A stretch of 28,534 nucleotides of DNA, taken from contig MPNW01000920.1 of assembly GCA_011800805.1 (NCBI GenBank), positions 6,378 through 34,911 on the forward strand, given 5' to 3'. The notes beneath the pieces are model-generated. The model worked only from the letters and a program-made list of their open reading frames with translations. It was not told the DNA's origin and ran no database searches. The DNA comes from Hirudo medicinalis. Taxonomy: Eukaryota > Annelida > Clitellata > Hirudinida > Hirudinidae. Positions 10,025 to 24,848 of this stretch are shown one piece after another (position 1 is the first letter of the stretch; the number at the start of each line of letters is the position of its first letter). The translations under genes were made by a program, and so were the position numbers.

Positions 10025-12411
10025 TCAATCTACATCGACGTCCGAATCATCCGAGCAAGGCGCTTTCTCCTTCCCCGTTATAAACTCTTTGGCATTGCCC
10101 GCCATGATGTCCTTAGGGTACTCGATGTTCAACAAGTAGAGGCCCTCGGACGGTACTTTGAAATTGTATTTCACGGCCGGAACCAATGCCGGAAGTTCCT
10201 TTTGCGAATGCGGCGATGCGGACGATTCCTCGATCGACGGCATTGAGGGAGAATTAGAAAAGCTAGCGGAAGAGGAAAGCGACGATAGATTCGGGGACAG
10301 GAGCGGTGCCGACGCGACCGGCGACGGAGTTGGCAACGGTGCCGGTCCCAGTGAGTACGAATGTGACTCGTCCAGCAGCTTCTCGACGTCCTTGAGGCTG
10401 ATGTCCCCAAATCCAACAGCCACCATGGCAGCTGTCATCCTCCTCACCTGGGGGTTTAATCACTTCAACTGTTAATCAATCGAAAAGATTGCAATCTATG
10501 CGAGCGTACGTGAGCTCGTAAACTCGTGCAAAGTTTACTTGTAAACAAGACCAAGGTCTCATCAGGGATACAAGATCAAAGTCTTACCGTATTCCGACCA
10601 ATCAACTCACCTGTCTGTAAAGGAACGACCTGGATTTGAACAAGATGTTCCACACCTGGTAGGACCCGCTGTAGTACTCTGAAACATTCTCGTCATCGAT
10701 CAGATGCGAGGTACGATAAACCTTGACCTCCATGTCCTTGACGGTCCTCGGGCCCCATTTGGTCGGCTCGAGGCTCTCCAGCATCTGTCTCACTGTCGGA
10801 GTGGTAAAGGCTCGGAAGTCGTTTGTGCCATGGAGGAGCTTGCCTGCCTCCTTGACGAGGTCCATGTCTATCGGTCGCCTGGAATCATCACCATCATCAT
10901 CATGGTAACCGTAACCATTTGTCATCATCTACATTGTGCAACGTTTACCTCTGACGCTGTGCATCAGCACCACCTACCTAACCAATTATTATTACTATTA
11001 ATACTATTAAGCGTCACGCTCCTATTACAACTAATTAATTGCATTACTACTTACCGGTAATAATTACATTAATCATCGATAAGTGCACATCATTAACATC
11101 ACCACCACTGATTGAATGAGTTAATGTTTAACCAACATGATGAACATGCATCTTCCCTCGTCGAACAACGGATTTGGCCGAACAACCTGGAAGCGTAAAC
11201 GTGCAGGTCACCTTTAACCAAATTTGAGCGCAACCATCCCCGGTCCTAACTTTCCTCTGGCGGACGAGACAAAAATTTGTCCTTATCGCTTGCAAAATAA
11301 GCACCAACGTGACATTTGAGATTGCGATTCGGAAGCACAAAAGAATTTAAATCGTTTCTGACCCCGGCACGATCGTTCATGATGCAGAGTCTGTACAAGT
11401 AGGACCTGCTGATTGCGTGGTATCTCGAGTGGAAGTTTTCTGGGACTTTTATTGTCCTTAAGATCCTGGAGAGAAACGGTCGAGGAATTACAGAAGTACT
11501 GTCGACGTTTCAGACGTGCCGCATCGTTCGGTTTTATCGACTGAACGGATCGGGACCGATTCGAAAAAGTTATAAAAATCGTGCAGAGTAAATTTAAGGA
11601 ACGATCCAGATCAATTTTTCTAGGTTCGTGTTTGCATCAAGAAAAACATTGTGTCGTGCTGCAGTTTTACAAGGACATCCCAGTAGTGAACAAGCTGTTA
11701 GATATTTTGTGATGTATGAGTAAGTCCATTGGAAATCCTACTCGAATGTTTATATTAGAACCTTCCTTCTAAGAAGGTCTAAAAACTTACGAGACGTTTT
11801 CTTCCAGCTCGCAAAGGGTCTCATTCATTATCTTCGTGAAATCGTCAGTATTAAAGTTTTCATAACTGTTTGAAAAAGTTTCATTAAATTATAAATTCAA
11901 AGCATATATTTTTCAAAAGGGAATTACAAATAGTAGCATTATTTATAAACTTTCACGAACGCCTGAGACTCACTATCGAACAAGCTTGGCGTCACCCGAA
12001 CAAACACGACATGGCACTACCTCGGACAGTTGAAGTTGACGTGACCAGCATTGCACAGAGCATTAACTCCTCTGTCGGTTCTGCTAGAACTGATTATTTG
12101 AAGAGTCTGTCGTTCGCCGTTTGGATTGATGCGGTCATTTACTATGTTAAGCGATTTCTGAAATAGTTTGACAATTTATTTACAACAATTTGTGGATCAA
12201 GGAAACATGAAGGAGCAAAATATGTTCACATTAATTATGCCTGCCACACTTTTCACCGGAACACCCTTCTGGAGTTGGAAACCCCTTAAAATTATAGTAA
12301 ATAATGTTAATTCGGCTGAAGTAAATATAAATTTCACAAAGTTGTCAAAAATAAAAGAACTTGCCCAAATCCATGTCCGATATAAGAAAAATGCATCAAA
12401 TATCGAACCAT
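10025..12411 (-). CDS. PUSL1: PUSL1-type tRNA pseudouridine synthase (TruA family), complete, 7 exons
   Basis: TruA-family enzyme converting uridine to pseudouridine in RNA; animal PUSL1 is reported to act on mitochondrial tRNA. Minus-strand exons: 12411-12361, 12268-12230, 12157-12021, 11865-11791, 11465-about 11271, 10878-10611, 10447-10025. The sum is 1188 nt (395 residues; about 300 is usual). The start is MVRYLMHFSYIGHGF, matching the family's YxxYFxYxGT opening. The catalytic motif is SSRTDRGVNA with Asp58, then VPENFHSRYHAISRSYLYRL, LLHGTNDFRAF, SFLYRQVRRMTAAMVAVG and SEGLYLLNIEY. Odd points: His of the usual GVHAL is Asn; there is a Ser/Pro-rich insert at about residues 286-343; and the exon 5 donor is weak (11271 fits phase, 11305 paired with a different exon 6 acceptor is an alternative). 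The first two exons are short and inferred from motif, phase and splice sites. Confidence 0.88.
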
Positions 12412-13191
12412 TTCTTCAAATTATAATCCAACGTGCTCACCAGATTTTATAACTGGCCGAGTCTAGAATTAAATAAACACAAACAGAAGCAAAGAGCATT
12501 ACATTAGTCGCAAATATGAATTCCACTTTTTTAATATGTTTTAGCCGCTTTTCAGATAATCTTTTCATTACTAGTTATTTTTTTTGTTATTTATTACTCA
12601 CATTGTAATATTTGCGCAAAGTCGAAAGGTGTTAAAAATACTTTTTAATTTGTTAAGAATTTAAAACAAAAAATCTTAACAGTTAATTGCCAAAATAGAA
12701 AAGCATTTAATAAATTAACGTAAACGCACGTTGCTGTCATTGAGTTGGGAAGTAGTTGGAGAAAACATTAACCGAGTAACACTGATTAATAATTAAATCT
12801 TTTGTTATATATTATGCAATTTTGGTAGAGTTGCAAGAAAAATCTAGTTATAAATTATGTAAATGAGTAAGTCTCGATACATCGCCATTTTGGATGTTTC
12901 AGTTGCAAGTTGACGTCTGGTGCCTGACTAATCTTTCCAGTCTTAGCTTTTCTTAGTCGGAGTTTTAATTCTTGCTGTCACTTAAGCATTTGCCGCCGAT
13001 TGCCAACATTTTTCAAGATCGTTGCTAGAACGATGCTCGTCTCACGTCTCTAGCTTCTCCGCAAGAGACTTTATCGCATCCAGTGATAGCCTGCCGGCCG
13101 TCCGTCCGATTCTTATTTAATCGACCGATTCTAACGTCGAGTTCAGTTTTTCTCGGCAGGCGCCTCTAGTCGTTGCAACGAGGTTGGATTT
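12412..13191. promoter_or_regulatory. head-to-head region between PUSL1 (-) and GNB1 (+)
   Basis: PUSL1 starts leftward at 12411 and GNB1 is read rightward from 13337, so this stretch should hold both promoters, either shared or back to back. The left part is AT-rich; from about 13000 to 13190 the base composition becomes more balanced with several CpG, as expected for a promoter or 5' UTR. I see no clear TATA box. The open frame at 12168-12452 on the plus strand overlaps PUSL1 exons and is not counted as a gene. Confidence 0.45.
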
Positions 13192-13275
13192 GTAAGTGCA
13201 CTCGATGCTTTGATGGCTATTTGCCTCTAATTGGGCTCAAGCATTTTCAGAATTTAATCTTAAATCTATATTTAG
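13192..13275 (+). other. probable 5' UTR intron of GNB1
   Basis: A perfect donor (GTAAGT at 13192) and a TTTAG acceptor (13271-13275) bound 84 bases, a size like the other small introns here, and lie 61 bases before the GNB1 ATG. Animal Gbeta genes often have an untranslated first exon. This is inference from splice signals only. Confidence 0.4.
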
Positions 13276-13336
13276 TCAGGAAACTGTTGAAGATTTGCAA
13301 CTGCTTTTTATAAATTTCGGAAACTGAGACATCATA

Positions 13337-17359
<4,023 letters not shown>

Positions 17360-18735
17360 AAGGTCGCAGGGAAGTAAAGGTTTGAGGGAAGTGGAATTCA
17401 GTAGGAGACCTTCTTTTTTTTGTTTTCGTTGTGGCTTGCTTGTCGTTCGGCCACGTTCATCGCTAGTCAATTGCGGATTCGCGACGAGGCCTGCTGCCGC
17501 CATCGCCCGGAGCCACTCCCGGTCGCTTTCTGGACCCCCTTGCAGCGGTCACAGGATTCCCTCTCTCCGAGGGAGGACGCCAGTCCTGCGTGTTTCCGAA
17601 GATGGTTGTATTTCTATTCGATGTCATACTTCTCCGAGTTACTCGGTCGGTTTTGATCGTGGATTTTTATTTATTCGACATCCAATTGGCTTTTTCTAAA
17701 CTCATTTCCAAGCTATTTTTACACGCTATACGGGAGCTGCCATCCTCAGTGGAATCGTCGTCACCATCACCATCGTTTAGTCGATCTTGTCGCGAAGCGA
17801 TGAATTTGGAATTTAGTGTATAGAGTGCTTTGAGCTTGCAGTCGTCCTTGAGGTCGGGGTACATCTGTTCTTTATCTATTCGATGAGTTTCATTATCATA
17901 ATTTATTGATGAAGTCCTGGTCGGTTCTGTCTTCGTTGCCGGAAGAAATGGAACGCACTGGTAACTCGATCAAATGGGGTCGTCGCCGAAGGGTCCGATT
18001 AAATGGGTCGGTGTGCATGACCGTCTCCGGGGGTATTGCCGTATTACTAACCTTCCATGGACATTGCAACATGATCGTTATCATCATTATTATTAGTATT
18101 ATTATTATGATTGATTGGGAAGCTCTATAAATATGTTTTACTTACTGTACTGTGGGCCTTCGATCTCGCCGTTGTTGTTGTTTACGGGCGTGGTTTCCCT
18201 CCCGATGACCACGGGCACTATTTTGCACACTTCGAACTCCACCGAACAATAGACCATCTCACCTAAGTTTATTGAGTTGTTTTTACTCGTCCAGTCTGAG
18301 TGGATGTTTTCTTTTGTTTAGATTTCATATCTCGACTGAGTTTCCTTTTCGTGGTTACTTTGAGTTTATTTTATTTTTTGTTTGTGTGCGTGCGTCCGTG
18401 CGTATGTGTGTCGTGGTGTTTGCACCCAGTCACAATCAGTCGCACCGTCGACAGAAGTTAGCATTGAAAACTTTCTAGTCACTCGCTCCTAAGACCCCAG
18501 GGGTCGAGTATTGGTGGATATCACTTACTCATATTGTGTGCTTGCACAAATCATGATTATGATGATGGTGGTGGTAACGATGCCTCTTGGCGTTGCTACT
18601 GTAGATGGAATTTTGTAAGTGGGAGTTGTTTGGGTCTGAGTCTTCTTGTGCTGTGTTCATCTCCTTTACAAACGTCTGTCACCGATGTGAGCATCGACAC
18701 GGGACCTTGGTCGTAGACAATCTTGTTGTTATTGC

Positions 18736-18766
<31 letters not shown>

Positions 18767-20693
18767 TATTCTGTTTTTTGTCAGACTTTGTCCTTCAAAA
18801 CCAGAAAACGGTTTCTGGATACATCATCGAAACAAGGCCATAAATAAGTCACTTCCACCCTCCCTGCAGGAAGTCTCTCGACCTATCAGGTTCTTTGTCA
18901 TCCATCTTGCTGTCTAATTGGTTAAAAGCATCGCTCGGTTGAGTGTCGCTCTTACAGGTGTCCATTAGATACATTTTCCTACCTGGTTCGCCCGAGTTCA
19001 CCTGCAGGTCTGTGGGGGAGATTGTGGCAGATCGTTCTATTCTCTTGGATGTTATTTCAGGTCGACTCCATTTGGTTTTTGTTGTGGATTGTGAGTTTCG
19101 GTTCCGACTCTCTTACCTGGGACTCTTTCGGTCATTTCTTGTGCACTCGTTTGGAAATGTAATCTCGCTTTTTTGATTTCGATTTTCAACCCCTTAACTC
19201 TTTTTTGTCGTTATGATAACCACATTGTTGTTGGCGTCGTCGTTATTGTTGTCGGATGGGTTGTAATCGCTAGTCTCCTTTATTGGAGATTTGGTTGTTT
19301 GTCACGAGATCATGAATTTCAATTGGCTGGTTGGTCGGGTTTTTTCCCGTCGTAGGTCGTGATGAATATGTAATATCGATCATGAATATTTACGAGTTAG
19401 GCAACCTCTCATTGGTTGAAACGTCGAAGATGATTCGAGGTCAATATCGGTTGCATTGGCGACGTGGTTTGCATCATCGGCTGCTGCTTCGTCAGCTCTT
19501 CGAACTGCGTAATTTATTAAAACTAGATCATCGTTTATTTCCTTTAAAACGAGTATTTTCCTTCACTTTTGTTTCGCTATCCTTGTTCTATCAATCGTGC
19601 TGATATTTTTGATCGTCTGCCTCCGATCCGCGGGAATCTCGTCACTAGAGGGGACGTTGTGAGCGCGGCTCTTATTGCGGCTTTTCGATACCCTCTGAGT
19701 TGAGTGGCGGTTCTACATGATTATTAATTATTGTCGTCAAAAATCGTTCGAGACGTAGTAGGCTCTCTATTGTAGGGTTAAACGTTTTTCTTAATTATAA
19801 ACATAATGTTGAGTTCAGCTTGCGATCTCTTACCCGGGGCCATGAAAAATCACGTGAAAAAGGGGAAAGGAACTCTGACCATTGTCGCCTTCAATGGCGG
19901 GCGAGGGTTTTGCCGTCGTAGGTCGATGGGGATGTGAGGAAAATTTAGTCGGTTCCGACTAATAGGGTGCCGATGAGCTACAAGTATTTGCGAAGAGGGT
20001 ACGAACCCTGTGTGAAAGGAATATAAAATTCGTGTTCGGGTAAAATGTTAGCGTATATATTTATAATGACTAAGAAAACCGAAGATGGCCTGTAATAACT
20101 GTGTAATGAATGGTAACGATCGAAAGAACTCTGCTCCGTGTACAGAATTTCGTTCCAGTGAGTTTAGATTAAACCACGCCGGCAATCCAATCTTGATAAT
20201 CTGACTAATCTTAGAAAACCAATCATTTTGCTTAATCGAATTTTGTTGTCACCTTCGAAAGATTTAACGTTGTGCAAAAAATAAATTAAATTTCGTGTCT
20301 CTTCTCAAACAAGGACGCAGTGCGGGGACTCATGGATGCTGATCTGACTTTCGTTTGGATTGAAACAAAGTCTTTCTATTTACTAATTGACGAGCGTTAT
20401 AAATAACAATTCTAGATTCGTAATTTAATTTCATTAAATCGCTCATTTATGATACAATGGCTGGCATCGCACTTGCTAGCCCGGCCTTAAATACCACCTT
20501 ATATTTCCGGCAAGTCAGCGCTCGGCAGCTTTTGCGAGAAGCCTCGGTTAGATGCACTGTTTTTCTGTCTTCGGACATGTTGGTTCCGCAGTCTGCCCTA
20601 TTTATGCATTATTTATATTGTAAAATCATGAACATTTTGGATATCACGATGTTTAATGAGCTTTAAATTATCAAATTCGAGATCTTAAATCAG
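17360..20693. other. GNB1 3' region and upstream region of ADCY9, no confident gene
   Basis: The plus strand is T/G-rich from about 17,400 to 19,600, as in a long 3' UTR. Possible poly(A) signals are ATTAAA at 17998 and 19513 and AATAAA at 20280; none can be chosen from sequence. A (TTG)n array lies at about 18722-18762. Because the minus strand is A/C-rich it has few stops, so it shows several open frames by composition alone. One short stretch (18148-18266, minus) looks more like a real exon and is discussed in the findings. Motif CCGTCGTAGGTCG occurs twice (near 19347 and 19912). Confidence 0.6.
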
Positions 20694-20763
20694 GTGAGTA
20701 GTACTTGTATTGATTTTAGAGAGTGTGATGTGTTCCTCGAGTTAATTGCAAATTATTGGCCAG
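20694..20763 (+). other. probable 5' UTR intron of ADCY9
   Basis: A consensus donor (CAG then GTGAGT, starting at 20694) is followed 70 bases later by the acceptor TTGGCCAG, which ends one base before the A of the ADCY9 ATG at 20765. The size matches the smallest introns in PUSL1. Inferred from splice signals only. Confidence 0.4.
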
Positions 20764-20764
20764 A

Positions 20765-23700
20765 ATGTCGTCAAAAGCAGAATCCATTGAAGTGGGCACC
20801 ATTGAAGTAAAGGTGGTTCCATCGCTGGGTGCCCCAGAGAAAGCTACATTGCTCGTTGTGCAACCACAGAAATCGTGCATGCCAATCATGTTTGAAAGAT
20901 CTGCCAGAACGTTTTGGAATCCTCAGTTCGACTCCAGTCAACTTGAAAAATACCATCAAAAAATATCGATGCAACAGACGTTGAGAATCTTTCAATATGC
21001 TCTCGGATACGTCGCCCTGTCCTGCTTGGCCTGGTCGATTTACGTTGGTTTCCAGCCTCGCTACCTGAATTCTTGGGTCTACTTCCTCGCCGGTCTGCTA
21101 GTCTTGTTTCTGATGACTCTGGGCATCTTCTTGCTGTCGTGCACGAAAATTTATACTCAACAGAAGCTGCTGATGTCCGTTCTCCTCACGCTGATCCTCT
21201 GCACGTCCAGCCTCCTCTACTACGTCTTTGCGACGAACGCGGACATGTCCCTGATCGGGATCTTCATCGGGAGCGTCGAGATTATCACCCTCTTGTACAC
21301 CTTCATCCCCATGCCCTTGTACTTCTGCATGATCATCGGCGTCACGTACTCCGTCGTGTTCGAGACCTTCTCGGCGGTCCTGACGCCCATGTCCGATTGG
21401 CGCCTCGTCGTGGGAAGACTCCTCCTCCATGCCGCTGTCCACTTTCTGGGAGTCCACCTCTTCGTGATCTCCCAGGTTCGTCAAAGAAGCACCTTCCTGA
21501 AGGTAGGCCAGTCCATCCAATCGAGAAAGGACCTCCAGATTGAGAAGCAGTTCAAGCAGGACATGATCCACTCCCTCATGCCCCCGAAGGTAGCCCAGGA
21601 GGTCATGAGCTCGAGAGACACCAAGGGAAACCCGAACGACGAGGACGGGTCGAAGAAGCTTCCGAACATGAGCGGCGCAGCCGCCATGACCTTCAGGTCC
21701 TTCCACATGAGCAAGATGGAGAACGTCAGCATCCTCTTCGCCGACATCGTCGGCTTCACCAAGATGAGCTCCAACAAGTCAGCCGAGCACCTCGTCAGCT
21801 TGCTGAGCGACCTCTTCGGCAGGTTCGACGACATCTGCTGCAAGTGCGGTTGCGAGAAGATCAGCACCCTGGGGGACTGCTATTACTGCGTGTCGGGGTG
21901 CCCGGAACCGCGTGCCGACCACGCCAGGTGCTGCGTGGAGATGGGTCTCTCCATGTGCATTGCCATCAAGCAGGTTTGGACTACTTATCGTTCCATCGCT
22001 AATTCATTCTTAGCTTCGCAGTAGTACGTTTGCTGGCCAAAGGAGTTGCCATAAGTAGGAGATGATGGTCGTAATCGTCCAGTTTATCGTGATCCACCTT
22101 TTCGTGCACGGCCGCTCGGTCGACGTGCTGTTCGCTGTTGGCATTGTTTTGTTTTCGAAACGGTTTAAAAACGTACACGAGCGTAAAGCGGTCGTAATGA
22201 CATACAAACGCAAACAGACACAGCTTTCAAAGAACCCTGCCTGTTCAACTCAGCTCCTGTAACTGATATCTGGAGTCGTCATCTATCGATGATGGCATCT
22301 CTTGGATATCAAGTATCCTTCGTCATCATTGACATTTGACACTGCACGTGAAAGAGACTGCACGTGAAATGGACTGCGCGCGTCCGCGCTCTCTCCTATG
22401 GCAACTCCTTGTCTGTCGAAGAAATGTCTGGTTGATCAATAAGCGAAGCTGCTATGCGTCGGTGAAGTCTGGCGCGGACGAGCATTTTCCAAGCCGACTC
22501 GGTGTGGTGCATACCGTTGCGTAGGTTCTCTTCCTCGTTCCAGGGTCGGGAGATGCTGTGGGATGGTGGATGGTGGAGCGGACTCCAGCCCAGTATCCCG
22601 GCCGTGGAATAGTCGCTCGTTTCACTGCTCCGTGTGTCTGTCCGTCCGTCCGTCCGTCCGTCCGTACTTCCATCTAGCTATCCCTAATTAACTCCGTTCA
22701 TCGCACCTGATTTGGCTCGTTTAGAATCAGACGAGTTTTTCGATTGCAAAGACAGCCAATCTTCTCTCTGTGTGTGTGTGTGTGTCTGTGTTTTTGTTAC
22801 TCCGTTCGATGCCTGTTTGCGCTCGTTTAGTCCAAAATGTCCAAATTTGTATGCTTACAAATCGATAGATGATGATGATGATGATGACGACGACGACAAC
22901 GGTGATGGTGATGATGATGTTAAAGGTGATAGCGGTAGTGACGATGGTGATGGAGACGATGACATAGGGCATAACCCGACTTCGTCTTCTGAGTGAGGGA
23001 GGTCGGGTGGTTCTGATGAGGTCTGGTGCACTAGCTGGTCCTCTTATCTGTGTGTCGGAGTGCTGGCAGTTCGGTCCGAAGAGCGCTTAAGAAACTCAGG
23101 TCGATTCTCATTTGAGACTCCAAATCAGCTCTCTAACTGTGAATTATGCTAATTAAAATAATGATCATATTGATGATGATGATGATGATGACGACGACGA
23201 CGACGACGATGATGCTAATTAAAGGCCTCTGGATTCATCAGGATGTACGACAAAGAAATAAATCTCCGAGGAGAGTTGAAGTTGTAGAAGGATCGCATTT
23301 TGTCGTTTTGACATGTTTACAGTAACATAACGTTGCGCTGCCTGTGTCTGTCCGGTCGTGTCTTTCCCTGTACCTAACGGCTCCCAAGGACAGTCCAGTG
23401 GCCAAAGGAGCGTGTGCCTCTTTATCTATTATTGGTTTTCACTCCGCTTCGGCCGAATGGGTTGCGTTCCTGCATACGGCGGTAATGGCAGTAGTAATGT
23501 GTCGTGTTCGAAACCCAGCCTGCACTGGAGGGAAGGAGCGCTATATAAATGGTTAACAAGAAGCGCCTCTGACGCTATGCACGTGGCGCTACATAAATGA
23601 AGTACATCTACATCTCGCATAGCAGGACAAATGAGAGGCAGACGGATGTGCTCTCGTTGTGTGCAAACTCATTTCCGTCCAATAAACGAATGTTCAACCA

Positions 23701-24282
23701 AAGGGATTGTTTTCCTTATCATTCAATATATATTGAAAATTGGAACCATCCATCATCAAAGGCTTCGAATTGTGATTTGTTTACCGGGTCTAAGGACGAG
23801 GAGGAGGAGGAGGAGGAGGAAGAGGAGGGGAGGAGAGGAGGAGGAGGTAAATCCATCCTGCTCCGTCGCAGCATCTGCTACAAAATGTAATTCATTTATA
23901 TAGCGCCATGTGCATAGCGTCAGAGGCGCTTCTTGTTAACCATTTGTATAGCGCTCCTTCCCAAGGGCGCTTGCGGCAGCGCAGGCTGGGTTTCGAACAC
24001 GACACATTACGACTGTTGCCATTACCGCCGCATGCAGGAACGCAACCCATTCGGCCGACCTGCACTGCTGCGACTCTAATTGATCCACTCAACAGACGTC
24101 TTGGTCGCCATCCATTGATCCAGATGTTGCCCTGTTGTCCTTGAGCCGGTGCCTGTACAGGCCGACCGACCTTGTTGGTTGGGCGTGAATCAGAGATTCG
24201 GTTATCGGGCTTCAAGTATACCGTGTATAGTGATGGTATTATAAAATAACAGTAATAGTAATAATAATGATAATGATGATCC

Positions 24283-24320
<38 letters not shown>

Positions 24321-24457
24321 TTAATAATAAATTAAGATAATTTCTTAAGCGTTTTTGTTTGAGACGATTTTCGATTGAAAACACGAGAAGTGACATGCTT
24401 TATATCCAATTTCAAGGAGATTTCGGATGCATGATAATAATGATAATGATGATGATG

Positions 24458-24493
<36 letters not shown>

Positions 24494-24788
24494 NCTGATG
24501 ACGATGATAATAATGATAATGATGATGATGATAATAATTATTATAATAATAATAATAATATATTAATAATAATAATAATAATAGTAATAGTAACAGTGAT
24601 GATGATAATAATGATGATGACGACGATGATGATGATGATGACGATGACTATGACGATAAAAAAAAAAAAATAATAATAATAATAATAATAATAACAATAA
24701 TAGTGATGATGGCGATGATATCATTAATATTAGTCATATTTGTTTAACGTTAATGTTAATAATAACATTATATTATTATTATTATTAC

Positions 24789-24848
<60 letters not shown>

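Noticed and set aside
12168..12452. 94-codon open frame on the plus strand
   Set aside because: It overlaps PUSL1 exons 1-2 on the minus strand, which are supported by family motifs and phase. Its composition is AT-driven and I recognise no domain.
17896..19110. Several long minus-strand open frames between GNB1 and ADCY9
   Set aside because: The strand is A/C-rich and so poor in stop codons; in places all three frames are open together, which shows composition and not coding. Only one stretch (18148-18266) is kept as speculative.
21098..21706. 202-codon minus-strand frame opposite ADCY9 exon 1
   Set aside because: Mirror of a GC-richer coding exon; its charged, repetitive translation is a typical shadow of the membrane protein on the other strand.
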